Assembly: GCF_002387895.1 (NCBI RefSeq)
Contig: NZ_DGLI01000014.1
Span: 146,831 to 172,745 of the forward strand
Direction: 5' to 3'
Source: Clostridium sp. UBA4548
GTDB taxonomy: Bacteria; Bacillota; Clostridia; Clostridiales; Clostridiaceae
DNA: 25,915 nt
The notes beneath the pieces were generated by a model. It did not search any database. It saw nothing but the letters and a program-made list of their open reading frames with translations, and was not told the DNA's origin. This document shows positions 8,219 to 16,301 of the stretch, piece after piece (the stretch's first letter is position 1; the number at the start of each line of letters is the position of its first letter). The position numbers and the translations under genes are program-made.

Positions 8219-8608
8219 ATGGAGAATAGATTAAGAGAAGGAATAAGTGCTGTTATAGAAAAGGTGGTTGATAAAGCTGAAACTGCGAGTAGCATTGGAT
8301 CAGGAAGTGTAGATGTTTATGCAACACCAGCAATGATTGCACTTATGGAAAATGCAGCTAAAAGTGCGGTGGATTTACACCTAACTTATGGTGATACTAC
8401 TGTAGGAGTAGAGATAAATGTAAAACATATTAGAGCTACACCGGCGGGAAGTAGGGTAAGATGTGAAGCAGTAGTTGAAAGAGTTCAAGGAAAAAGTATA
8501 ACATTTTCCATTAGAACATGGGATGAAAAAGGGCTAATTGGTGAGGGTACTCACATTAGATACATGGTTAATATTAAAAAATTCATGAGTAGCTATAAAA
8601 TTTTTTAG
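8219..8608 (+). CDS. Hot-dog thioesterase of the FlK (fluoroacetyl-CoA thioesterase-like) family
   Basis: A small acyl-CoA thioesterase, 129 residues, probably a cytoplasmic hot-dog dimer. T36, E44 and H70 have exactly the spacing (8 and 26 residues) of the catalytic Thr42, Glu50 and His76 known from Streptomyces FlK. The ATPAMIALMENAA helix and the GSRVRCEA strand also match. The two lid phenylalanines that give FlK its fluoroacetyl specificity would fall on G27 and S30 here, so another acyl-CoA is the likely substrate. The ATG has AGGAG 9 bases upstream. It sits 18 bases before fhs, behind a PurR-like operator. The physiological substrate is unknown. Confidence 0.88.
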   Translation: MENRLREGISAVIEKVVDKAETASSIGSGSVDVYATPAMIALMENAAKSAVDLHLTYGDTTVGVEINVKHIRATPAGSRVRCEAVVERVQGKSITFSIRTWDEKGLIGEGTHIRYMVNIKKFMSSYKIF

Positions 8609-8626
8609 GGTTTAGGAGGAATACAG

Positions 8627-10297
8627 ATGTTTAGTGATATCGAGATAGCACAAAAGGCTAAAATGTTACCAATATTGGAAATGGCAAAGGGGATTGGACT
8701 TACGGATGATGATATTGAGCTTTATGGTAAGTACAAAGGAAAAATCTCATTAGATGTACTAAAGAGAAATGAAAACAAACAGGATGGAAAACTTATTTTA
8801 GTTACAGCGATAAATCCTACACCAGCAGGAGAAGGAAAGTCCACTGTAACTATAGGACTTGGACAAGCTTTATGTAGTATTGGAAAGAATGCAGTAATTG
8901 CGTTAAGAGAGCCTTCTCTTGGACCTGTGTTTGGTGTAAAAGGGGGAGCAGCTGGAGGTGGATATGCTCAGGTAGTTCCTATGGAAGATATAAATCTTCA
9001 TTTTACAGGAGATATGCATGCTATAACGGCAGCAAATAATCTTCTTTCAGCAGCTATTGATAATCATATACATCAGGGTAATGAACTTAAAATAGACTCT
9101 AGAAGAATTATCTTTAAAAGAGTATTAGATATGAATGATAGGGCTTTAAGAAATATTGTAGTAGGTCTAGGTGGAACACCGAATGGTTTCTTAAGAGAAG
9201 ACGGTTTTACAATTACAGTAGCTTCAGAAGTTATGGCTATATTATGTCTTTCAAAGGATTTAATGGATTTAAAAGAGAGATTTGGACGTATATTAGTAGC
9301 TTATAATTTAGAAGGAAATCCTGTATATTGTAAGGATTTAAACGTACAAGGAGCTATGGCGACCTTGATGAAGGATGCAATTAAGCCAAATCTTGTGCAA
9401 ACTTTAGATAATACTCCAGCTATAATACATGGAGGACCATTTGCTAATATTGCTCATGGCTGTAATAGTATACTTGCTACTAAGATGGCACTAAAACTTG
9501 GGGATTATGTAGTTACAGAAGCAGGGTTTGGAGCAGATTTAGGTGCAGAAAAATTCTTTGATATAAAATGTAGGTTTGGAGGATTAAAGCCAAGCTGTGC
9601 AGTGATAGTTGCTACTATTAGAGCTATTAAACATCATGGCGGAGTTAAAAAAGATAGCTTAAGCATACCTAGTGTAGAAGCTTTAACTAAGGGAATAGTA
9701 AATCTAGAAAAACAAATCGAAAATGTTAAAAAGTATGGAGTTCCTGTAGTTGTAGCTATAAACAAATTTATTTCTGACAGTGATGAAGAGGTTAAGTATA
9801 TTGAAGAGTTCTGTAGAGGATTAGGCGTTTCTGTATCACTTACAGAAGTTTGGGAAAAGGGAGCGCTAGGTGGGCAGGATCTTGCAGAAAAAGTTCTTAA
9901 ATCTATAGATAGCAAGGAAAACAACTTTAAAGTACTATATGATGAGAATTTAGATATTAAAGAAAAAGTTGAAATTATAGCGAAGGAAATCTATGGTGCA
10001 GATGGAGTGGATTTCACACCAGCAGCAAAAAAACAAATTAGTGAAATAGAAAAATTAGGACTTCATAGAGTGCCAATTTGCGTTGCTAAAACTCAAAATT
10101 CTCTTTCAGATAATCCTAGTTTACTAGGAAGACCTAGTGGATTTAATATATCTGTAAAAGAAGTTAAATTATCTAATGGGGCAGGTTTTATAGTGGTATT
10201 AACTGGAGCTATAATGACTATGCCAGGGCTTCCAAAGATTCCATCTGCTTCAAAGATAGATATCGAGGAAGATGGAACTATTCATGGCTTATTCTAA
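8627..10297 (+). CDS. fhs: Formate-tetrahydrofolate ligase (formyl-THF synthetase)
   Basis: ATP-dependent ligation of formate to tetrahydrofolate to give 10-formyl-THF, the one-carbon donor for purine and initiator fMet synthesis; it is also the first folate step of the Wood-Ljungdahl methyl branch in acetogens. The phosphate-binding stretch PTPAGEGKST is at residues 64-73, followed by REPSLGPVFGVKGGAAGGG and the conserved LGGTPNGFLRE and TEAGFGADLGAEKF motifs. The product is 556 residues, the standard length. AGGAGG lies 7 bases before the ATG, directly after the thioesterase stop, so the two form an operon. A bulged-stem terminator follows about 160 bases downstream. Confidence 0.98.
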   Translation: MFSDIEIAQKAKMLPILEMAKGIGLTDDDIELYGKYKGKISLDVLKRNENKQDGKLILVTAINPTPAGEGKSTVTIGLGQALCSIGKNAVIALREPSLGPVFGVKGGAAGGGYAQVVPMEDINLHFTGDMHAITAANNLLSAAIDNHIHQGNELKIDSRRIIFKRVLDMNDRALRNIVVGLGGTPNGFLREDGFTITVASEVMAILCLSKDLMDLKERFGRILVAYNLEGNPVYCKDLNVQGAMATLMKDAIKPNLVQTLDNTPAIIHGGPFANIAHGCNSILATKMALKLGDYVVTEAGFGADLGAEKFFDIKCRFGGLKPSCAVIVATIRAIKHHGGVKKDSLSIPSVEALTKGIVNLEKQIENVKKYGVPVVVAINKFISDSDEEVKYIEEFCRGLGVSVSLTEVWEKGALGGQDLAEKVLKSIDSKENNFKVLYDENLDIKEKVEIIAKEIYGADGVDFTPAAKKQISEIEKLGLHRVPICVAKTQNSLSDNPSLLGRPSGFNISVKEVKLSNGAGFIVVLTGAIMTMPGLPKIPSASKIDIEEDGTIHGLF

Positions 10298-10458
10298 AAA
10301 CTGTGTTTTCTCCGTAGCAAGTGCAATGAGGGGATAGTTATAGGAAATGCAGGTATATTCTTAAATTTTAATTTTCTATATAGAAAGTAAATTATTTTAT
10401 GTAACAAATTTAGGGTTATAAAAGCCTTTTCTTATAATTATAAAATTATGTATTTTTT

Positions 10459-10507
10459 AAAAGGTCTATAAAGTAGTTGAAATACTCTTTATAGGTCCTT
10501 TTTATTT
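10459..10507 (+). terminator. Terminator after fhs
   Basis: AAAAGG-t-CTATAAAG pairs with CTTTATAG-gt-CCTTTT (one asymmetric bulge), with a loop around GTTGAAA and a CCTTTTTATTTT tail. It is about 160 bases after the fhs stop. Confidence 0.75.
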
Positions 10508-10926
10508 TGTGGAAAACTAAAATTTTCATAATAAGCCTTAGTTTTAAGAAATAGGTTATAAAGGTTTATATTAGGTATAGAAAGCTAGATATATATAAGA
10601 TTAGGAGAAAGTATGATTTTGCTAAGTTTATAAAAGAACTTTCTTTCTATGATTTAGTTTTAGGTATAAATTATAGGGATATGCAAAAATTAAGAATAGG
10701 GAAATAAAATAAGTCAGGAGTAGTATGATTTTGAGTCCGAAAGGAAATGAAAATATAAAAGTTGGGTAGCTATAAGTTAAACATGGAAATAAGTAATCAA
10801 TGAAATTTCCTTTATGAAGACAATAAGAAATTAGAAAATAAATTCCCAGAAAAATGCAGCAAAACTTGCAAACTTTATGTACAAATACCAATTTTTATGT
10901 TAATATTATACGGGGAAAAGTAATAA
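10508..10926. other. Intergenic region with repeated start-like sequences
   Basis: No protein of ordinary size is encoded. A hairpin (AAAACTAA 10513-10520 with TTAGTTTT 10538-10545) lacks a T run. Two AGGAG-spacer-ATGATTTTG units (10603 and 10716) open tiny frames of 6 and 14 codons. No riboswitch class was recognised. A promoter for the decarboxylase operon must lie here, but I could not pick one with confidence; TTGCAA at 10866-10871 lacks a good partner. Confidence 0.5.
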
Positions 10927-10944
10927 AAGTCAGGAGGCAAGGAT

Positions 10945-12432
10945 ATGAACAAACTTGAAGTGTTCCATTCAATTAAGGATAAAGCACACCAAGGTGGTGG
11001 AACTGATAAAATCCAAATGCAACACAATTTAAATAAAATGACTGCAAGAGAAAGAATTGCCACATTGGTAGATGAAGGCACTTTTATAGAATTAGGTGCA
11101 TTAATAGCAGGTAATGCTGCTGGAGTAATTACTGGACATGGAACTATAGGCGGAAGATTAGTATATGTTTATAGCTTTGATTACACAGTTGAAGGTGGAG
11201 CTTTTAATAAAGCTATGGCTAAAAAGATATGCAATTTACTAGATAATGCTGGAAAGATGGGAGCGCCAGTAGTTCAAATAGTTGATTCTGTTGGAGCTAA
11301 GTTAAGTGAAGGAATAGAGCTTTTATCTTCTTATGGAATGATACTAAGAAAGATAGGTAAACTTAGTGGTGTTATTCCACAAATTTCTGTGATATGTGGA
11401 CCGTGTTATGGTATGGCAGCAATGGGGGCTACAATGGCTGATTTTACTATAGCGGTTAACGAAATAGGGGAATTAGGGATAAACTCTAGTGAAAAAATAA
11501 GTAAAGTAGAAGAAAAATATGTAGATGAATCTATGTTTAGTGATGGAAATTATGCAAGTAAAAATGGAAATGCAAATTTTTTAGCGGAAAGTGAAATTCA
11601 TGCATTTAAACTTGCAAAAAATATAATAAAGTATTTACCAGCTAATAATTTAGAAACACCATGGACTACAGAAGAAGATTATAACTTAAACCAATTAAGG
11701 GAAGAACTTGAGAGTATGGTGGCAGATGAGAACTACTCTATGGATAGTATTATTGCTAACATTGCAGATAATGGAAGTGTTTTAGAAGTTAACAGAGAAT
11801 ATGTAGAAGGTTTTAAAACTGGATTAATAAAAATCAATGGGCTAACTGTAGGAGCAATATGGAATAGCTTTGTTAAATCAAAGATAACTAATGAAGGAAT
11901 TATGAAGGTTTCTAGCTTTGTTAGATTATGCGATAGCTTTAACATTCCTATTCTATCATTAGTTGATACTAATGGTTTTGCTATAAGTCTTGAAGAAGAA
12001 AAGAAAGGTCTTGGAAGAAATGCTGGAAGACTTCTTTATAGTTTAATAGATGCAACAGTACCTAAAGTTTCTCTTATAATTGGAGAAGCTAACGGAGCAG
12101 GTTATGTAGCTTTAGCTAGCAAGGAGGCTGCTTTTGATGTTACGCTTGCTTGGCCAAGTGCAAGGGTTTCTTTAACAAATCCGAAAGAGCTTATTAAGTT
12201 TATGCATAGAGCAGAAATAATGTCGTCTTCAGACCCAAAAGTTAAGGAAAAGGAAGTAGTAGAAAGATATATGGAAGAAATGGTTAGTCCATACAAAGCG
12301 GCAGAGCTAGGACTAATTGATGATATAATTAATCCAAGTGAAACGAAGCAAAGAATATTTGCAATACTAGATATGTTACAGAGTAAGAGAGAGTTAAGCT
12401 ACCCTAAAAAACACGGAAGCACATTAGTTTAG
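10945..12432 (+). CDS. mmdA: Acyl-CoA decarboxylase alpha subunit (carboxyltransferase), methylmalonyl-CoA type
   Basis: Biotin-dependent carboxyltransferase that moves CO2 from an acyl-CoA, most likely methylmalonyl-CoA, to the biotin of the carrier protein encoded two genes downstream. The 495-residue protein has the two crotonase-fold halves of the Carboxyl_trans family: an N-terminal KMTARERI segment, a first half with CGPCYGMAAMGA and a second half with SFVRLCDSFNIPILSLVDTNGF and the acyl-CoA loop GEANGAGYVALASK. It is a little shorter than typical MmdA (about 510). AGGAGG lies 7 bases before the ATG. It heads a four-gene operon in the order alpha, OadG-like, biotin carrier, beta. The substrate is inferred from family and context; a related acyl-CoA such as malonyl-CoA remains possible. 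Confidence 0.88.
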   Translation: MNKLEVFHSIKDKAHQGGGTDKIQMQHNLNKMTARERIATLVDEGTFIELGALIAGNAAGVITGHGTIGGRLVYVYSFDYTVEGGAFNKAMAKKICNLLDNAGKMGAPVVQIVDSVGAKLSEGIELLSSYGMILRKIGKLSGVIPQISVICGPCYGMAAMGATMADFTIAVNEIGELGINSSEKISKVEEKYVDESMFSDGNYASKNGNANFLAESEIHAFKLAKNIIKYLPANNLETPWTTEEDYNLNQLREELESMVADENYSMDSIIANIADNGSVLEVNREYVEGFKTGLIKINGLTVGAIWNSFVKSKITNEGIMKVSSFVRLCDSFNIPILSLVDTNGFAISLEEEKKGLGRNAGRLLYSLIDATVPKVSLIIGEANGAGYVALASKEAAFDVTLAWPSARVSLTNPKELIKFMHRAEIMSSSDPKVKEKEVVERYMEEMVSPYKAAELGLIDDIINPSETKQRIFAILDMLQSKRELSYPKKHGSTLV

Positions 12433-12444
12433 GGAGGTATTGAT

Positions 12445-12816
12445 ATGAATGAATCAATAGCAAGCAAGCTTGCTTCTTCACTAAATGTTTCCTTTGTTGC
12501 TATGGCTATAGTATTTGGAATTCTTATAATACTATGGTTTGTAATTAAATCTCAAAGTTTTCTACTTGGAGGAAAAAAAGGTTCTCAAGTAGAAGAACGT
12601 GTTGATTTAAATGAAGTAAAACAAGGAAGTATAGAAGAAGTATTACAGATTATAGATATAAATAAAGACTATGAGATAGTGGCAGCAATAATGGCAGCCT
12701 TATCTGCTGAACTAGGTACACCTATATCAGGGCTAAATATTAAGAGCATAAAGAGAGTAGATACTTTAAACTCTAACTGGCAAAAGACTTCTATTGATGA
12801 GAAGTTAAATAATTAG
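12445..12816 (+). CDS. mmdD: OadG-family membrane anchor subunit of the Na+-pumping decarboxylase
   Basis: A small subunit that ties the soluble carboxyltransferase to the membrane pump. The 123-residue protein has one membrane segment near the N-terminus (residues ~12-31, VSFVAMAIVFGILIILWFVI), then a hydrophilic stretch, then the short conserved EIVAAIMAALSAELG helix seen in OadG/MmdD proteins. AGGGAGG overlaps the stop of the preceding gene, and 13 bases separate it from the biotin carrier gene. Whether it should be called OadG, MmdD or GcdC-like depends on the substrate of the complex, which is not settled by sequence. Confidence 0.85.
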   Translation: MNESIASKLASSLNVSFVAMAIVFGILIILWFVIKSQSFLLGGKKGSQVEERVDLNEVKQGSIEEVLQIIDINKDYEIVAAIMAALSAELGTPISGLNIKSIKRVDTLNSNWQKTSIDEKLNN

Positions 12817-12829
12817 GGAGGATTGAATT

Positions 12830-13249
12830 ATGAAAATATATAATGTTACTGTTAATGGAAATACATATCAAGTAGAAGTGGAGGAAGTAAAGGGGGAGTT
12901 TACTCAACCAGTAGCTCCAGTAGCAACACCAGCACCGGCGGCAGTTGCACCACAACAACCTGTAGCAGCACCACAACCAGTTGCACCAGCACCAACAGAA
13001 GCACCGAAACCTGTAGCTAAACCAAATAATGCAACCGGGGAAAAGATTGAATGCCCAATGCCAGGTACTATAGTAAAAGTTAATGTTACAGAAGGGGCTA
13101 CTGTAAAAAAAGGTGATGTTTTAGTAGTTCTAGAAGCTATGAAAATGGAAAATGAAATCATGTCACCAGTTGATGGAACAATAGCACAGGTGAATGTTGC
13201 TAAAGGTGTAGCAGTTAACTCAGGAGACTTATTAGTAGTAATAGCTTAA
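12830..13249 (+). CDS. mmdC: Biotin carboxyl carrier subunit of the decarboxylase
   Basis: Carries the carboxyl group on biotin between the carboxyltransferase and the membrane pump. The 139-residue protein starts with a short MKIYNVTVNG strand and continues through a flexible Pro/Ala-rich linker (residues ~25-65) to a biotinyl domain with EAMKMEN, in which K105 is the biotinylated lysine. The linker makes a local GC-rich, repetitive patch that also opens a spurious reverse-strand frame. AGGGAGG precedes the ATG. About 200 bases and a strong hairpin separate it from the beta-subunit gene. Confidence 0.94.
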   Translation: MKIYNVTVNGNTYQVEVEEVKGEFTQPVAPVATPAPAAVAPQQPVAAPQPVAPAPTEAPKPVAKPNNATGEKIECPMPGTIVKVNVTEGATVKKGDVLVVLEAMKMENEIMSPVDGTIAQVNVAKGVAVNSGDLLVVIA

Positions 13250-13385
13250 TTTTAAGTTCTTAATGCTAAGGATTAAAATATATAAGAAATAAAATTTAAA
13301 TAATAACTTGATTTAAAGATGAAAACTTAGTTATGCATTTTTAAAAGATACTAAGGTAACTGAGAAAGTTAATATTATTCAACAA

Positions 13386-13424
13386 TTTGGGGCTTTAATG
13401 TATCATTAGGCCCCAAAGGTTTTG
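13386..13424 (+). terminator. Hairpin between biotin carrier and beta-subunit genes (partial terminator or processing site)
   Basis: TTTGGGGC and TAATG pair with CATTA and GCCCCAAA around a short internal loop, making a GC-rich stem followed by GGTTTTG. The T run is weak, so partial termination or mRNA stabilisation is more likely than a full stop. Confidence 0.65.
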
Positions 13425-13446
13425 TTGAAGAGTAGGAGGCATTTAA

Positions 13447-14589
13447 ATGAATGTTTTTGAAGTTTTAAAGGACTTAATAAGTGAATCAGGCTTTGCTAAT
13501 ATACAGGGAAATGAATTGCTTATGATAGGAATTTCGTTAATATTGGTTTACTTAGCAATAAGAAAGCAATTTGAACCACTATTATTACTTCCTATAGCCT
13601 TTGGTATGCTACTTACTAATTTACCAGTGGTAGATATTATGGCAGAGCCATTAAAAGGTGAACCAGGAGGTTTATTGTATTATCTCTCAAGAGGGGTAAA
13701 GTGGGAGATCTTCCCACCGCTTATATTTTTAGGGGTAGGTGCTATGACTGATTTTGGTCCATTATTAGCAAACCCTTCTAGTGTACTTATGGGAGCAGGA
13801 GCACAATTTGGAATATTCTTTGCTTATACCTTAGCTATTCTTCTAGGATTTACTCCACAAGAAGCTTCAGCTATTGGTATTATAGGTGGAGCAGATGGGC
13901 CTACAGCTATATTTGTAACAAATAAGCTAGCGCCACATTTGCTTGGACCAATTGCTGTGGCGGCTTATTCATATATGGCATTAGTGCCAGTTATTCAACC
14001 GCCTATTATGAGATTAATGACAACTCCAGAGGAAAGAAAAATAAAAATGGGACAGTTGAGACAAGTTAAAAAAATAGAGAAAATTGTTTTTCCTATTTTA
14101 GTTGCTATCTTAGTTATTTTATTTATTCCCTCTTTAATTTCTCTTATAGGTATGCTAATGCTTGGTAATTTATTTAGAGAATCAGGAGTAGTGGGGCGAT
14201 TAACTGATACTGCTCAAAATGCATTAATTAATATAATAACTATATTCTTAGGACTTTCAGTAGGGGCAACAGCTAAGGCTGAGATTTTTGTAAGATTGGA
14301 TACAATCAAAATAATAGGATTAGGAGTTCTTGCCTTTGCTTTTGCTACTTTTGGAGGGCTTGTTATTGGTAAGATTATGTGTAAGATTACCAAAGGTAAG
14401 ATTAATCCACTCATAGGCTCTGCTGGAGTTTCGGCAGTACCTATGGCTGCAAGGGTTTCCCAGGTAGAAGGTCAGAAAGCGGATCCTACAAACTTTTTAT
14501 TAATGAACGCTATGGGACCTAATGTAGCGGGTGTTATTGGAAGTGCAATTGCAGCTGGAGTACTATTATCACTTTTTGGTGCAAGATAA
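13447..14589 (+). CDS. mmdB: Na+-translocating decarboxylase beta subunit
   Basis: Integral membrane subunit that decarboxylates carboxybiotin and exports Na+. The 380-residue protein is hydrophobic through most of its length, with about nine or ten membrane segments. It carries the family signature GGADGPTAIFVT (around residues 146-157), whose aspartate is known in OadB to be essential for Na+ binding, and a second conserved segment SAGVSAVPMAARV near the C-terminus. AGGAGG stands 7 bases before the ATG. It is the last gene of the decarboxylase operon and is followed by a strong terminator. The relatives OadB, GcdB and MmdB are not separable by eye. Confidence 0.94.
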   Translation: MNVFEVLKDLISESGFANIQGNELLMIGISLILVYLAIRKQFEPLLLLPIAFGMLLTNLPVVDIMAEPLKGEPGGLLYYLSRGVKWEIFPPLIFLGVGAMTDFGPLLANPSSVLMGAGAQFGIFFAYTLAILLGFTPQEASAIGIIGGADGPTAIFVTNKLAPHLLGPIAVAAYSYMALVPVIQPPIMRLMTTPEERKIKMGQLRQVKKIEKIVFPILVAILVILFIPSLISLIGMLMLGNLFRESGVVGRLTDTAQNALINIITIFLGLSVGATAKAEIFVRLDTIKIIGLGVLAFAFATFGGLVIGKIMCKITKGKINPLIGSAGVSAVPMAARVSQVEGQKADPTNFLLMNAMGPNVAGVIGSAIAAGVLLSLFGAR

Positions 14590-14626
14590 TAAATAAAGAC
14601 ATTTGCTTAAATATGAATAATTTTTT

Positions 14627-14671
14627 AAAAGAGTTTATACTACAGTTAAGTAAGTATAGACTCTTTTTTTT
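14627..14671 (+). terminator. Terminator of the decarboxylase operon
   Basis: A 14-bp stem AAAAGAGTTTATAC / GTATAGACTCTTTT (one G-T pair) with a 13-base loop and a run of eight or more T. Confidence 0.93.
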
Positions 14672-14703
14672 ATGGATAGTATATGAGAAAAGGAGGAGAT
14701 ACA

Positions 14704-14883
14704 ATGATACCAAATAAAACTTCTGTAATTAATAATCTTATAGAAAAGGAGAACTTATTAATCAATCAGTATGAACAGTATCTAAAAACAGTAGAAAACA
14801 CACCTAAATATGATACTATAAAGGAACTCATTGAAAGGCACAATAATCACATATGGACTTTGCAAAAACTCTTAAGGAGGTAG
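14704..14883 (+). CDS. Small unrecognised helical protein (59 aa)
   Basis: I do not recognise a named family. The product is predicted to form two amphipathic helices (residues ~8-30 and ~36-58) with E14, E16, E43, H46 and H49, which loosely recalls half of a ferritin-like four-helix bundle. No signal peptide or membrane segment is seen. ATG 14704 is chosen over an upstream in-frame start at 14683 because AAGGAGGAG ends about 6 bases before it. The AGGAGGT of the next gene overlaps its end, so the two small genes are a translational pair. The gene begins only some 30 bases after the decarboxylase terminator, leaving little room for a promoter. Confidence 0.78.
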   Translation: MIPNKTSVINNLIEKENLLINQYEQYLKTVENTPKYDTIKELIERHNNHIWTLQKLLRR

Positions 14884-14890
14884 TTGTAAG

Positions 14891-15097
14891 ATGTATAAAG
14901 AAAATCGTAGCCACAAAGAGAAGGTTTTAAGAAGTAACAGAATTACTAATGGTGAAAATAAACTAAGAAACATGTATATGATGCTTATGAACAATGAAAG
15001 AGAAGGAACAATAAAAGAAGAGGTTTTCAATATATTTAAAGACCAAAGGGATATTATAGGCATAATAAATTCGGAAAACAAGTGGTTAATAGAATAG
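14891..15097 (+). CDS. Small unrecognised protein (68 aa)
   Basis: No family recognised. The 68-residue product is charged and probably helical, basic in the first 30 residues and mixed after, with no membrane segment or cysteine. AAGGAGGT lies directly before it, overlapping the stop of the 59-aa gene. The good ribosome site and tight coupling argue that it is real. No terminator was found directly after it. Confidence 0.7.
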   Translation: MYKENRSHKEKVLRSNRITNGENKLRNMYMMLMNNEREGTIKEEVFNIFKDQRDIIGIINSENKWLIE

Positions 15098-15374
15098 ACA
15101 CTTTAATATATACATAATTTTAAATCCTCATAGAGAAGCAAGATTTTAGGTAACTCTAGGGTGTATTAAATTACTAATTATCTCAAAAATAATTAGCATA
15201 TACTCATATATGGAGCTATAACTGAAGTCCAAATCAATTTTACTTAGGAAAAAGATGATATGGTGGAAAATGACATAACTCCAAGGTTTATAGTAAAATA
15301 CTATATGAGAGAGAAAACTACATTAAAGAAAGTTTAATTCGGTATTAAAGGGTAAAGTGAATAGTATATATAAC
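15098..15374. other. Intergenic region without recognised gene
   Basis: AT-rich, with stops in all frames. An 8-bp inverted repeat CTAATTAT (15174-15181) / ATAATTAG (15189-15196) has no following T run, so it is not a convincing terminator for the small-gene pair. Nothing else is seen. Confidence 0.5.
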
Positions 15375-15402
15375 TTGACAAATAGGATTAACTTGTTACA
15401 AT
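15375..15402 (+). promoter_or_regulatory. coaX promoter
   Basis: Perfect -35 TTGACA (15375-15380), 16 bases, TACAAT (15397-15402) with TGt before the -10. The start would be near 15409, giving a leader of about 70 bases. Confidence 0.82.
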
Positions 15403-15435
15403 TAAATTGTTATTTTAAATGAGGATTTAGTTTTC

Positions 15436-15463
15436 AAAAGCAGCTATTAAGCTGCTTTTAATT
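15436..15463 (+). promoter_or_regulatory. Leader hairpin before coaX (possible attenuator)
   Basis: A perfect 9-bp stem AAAAGCAGC / GCTGCTTTT with a TATTAA loop lies between the promoter and the ribosome site. The T run is only four long, then AATTATAT, so termination would be weak. Confidence 0.55.
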
Positions 15464-15481
15464 ATATAGAGGTGAATTAAA

Positions 15482-16261
15482 ATGATATTAGTACTAGATG
15501 TAGGAAATTCAAATATTGTATTGGGTATTTATAAAGAAAAGAAGCTGTTAGTTGAATGGAGATTGTCTACGGATTATAAAAGAACTGCTGACGAATATGC
15601 AATACAAGTGACACAACTATTTTATCAGAGTGGAGTAGATATGGAAAATATAGAAGGAGTGATAATTTCTTCTGTTGTACCAAATATAATGTACTCTCTT
15701 GAGCACATGGTGAGAAAATATTTCAACACTACCCCTATAATTGTTGGTCCTGGAGTAAAGACTGGGATTAATATTAAGTATGATAATCCTAAAGAAGTAG
15801 GAGCAGATAGAATTGTTAATGCTGTAGCAGCTTATGAAACTTATAAGAAAGCTATAATAATAATTGATTTCGGAACAGCTACAACATTTTGTGCTATAGC
15901 AAGCAATGGGGATTATTTAGGAGGAACTATTTGTCCAGGAATAAAAATCTCCTCAGAAGCATTATTTGAAAGAGCTGCAAAGCTTCCAAGAGTGGAACTA
16001 GTTAAACCAGAAACTGTTATATGTAAAAATACAGTTGCAAGTATGCAAGCGGGTATAATCTATGGATATATTGGTCAAGTAGATTATATAGTTAACAAAA
16101 TGAAAAAAGAGATACAAGCTAAGGGTGATGATGAACCGGTAGTTATAGCCACTGGTGGACTTGCTAAATTAATAGCTCAAGATTCTACTACAATTGATAA
16201 GGTAGAACCATTTTTAACTTTAGATGGATTAAGAATAATTTATCAGAAGAATAAGGAATAA
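15482..16261 (+). CDS. coaX: Type III pantothenate kinase
   Basis: First committed step of coenzyme A synthesis: phosphorylates pantothenate with ATP, and is the type not inhibited by CoA. It belongs to the ASKHA (acetate and sugar kinase, Hsp70, actin) fold. The N-terminal phosphate loop DVGNSN is at residues 6-11, the pantothenate-binding GADR with catalytic D109 at 107-110, and the second ATP loop DFGTATTF at 129-136. The 259-residue length is standard. The ATG has AGAGGTGA upstream. It is driven by a near-consensus promoter and followed by a structured spacer before dusB. Confidence 0.97.
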   Translation: MILVLDVGNSNIVLGIYKEKKLLVEWRLSTDYKRTADEYAIQVTQLFYQSGVDMENIEGVIISSVVPNIMYSLEHMVRKYFNTTPIIVGPGVKTGINIKYDNPKEVGADRIVNAVAAYETYKKAIIIIDFGTATTFCAIASNGDYLGGTICPGIKISSEALFERAAKLPRVELVKPETVICKNTVASMQAGIIYGYIGQVDYIVNKMKKEIQAKGDDEPVVIATGGLAKLIAQDSTTIDKVEPFLTLDGLRIIYQKNKE

Positions 16262-16301
16262 TAAACTTCTAATAATAACTTTAATATAATAGTAATACTA
16301 T

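Noticed and set aside
10298..10944. Riboswitch (for example cobalamin) before the decarboxylase operon
   Set aside because: None of the conserved riboswitch core sequences I know could be found in the gap.
12901..13020. Short tandem repeats suggesting CRISPR or a minisatellite
   Set aside because: They are in-frame Pro/Ala linker codons of a known subunit; no regular repeat-spacer structure exists anywhere in the window.
12904..13161. Reverse-strand frame opposite the biotin carrier (Gly/Ala-rich)
   Set aside because: It is produced by the repetitive Pro/Ala linker codons read in reverse; no start signals.
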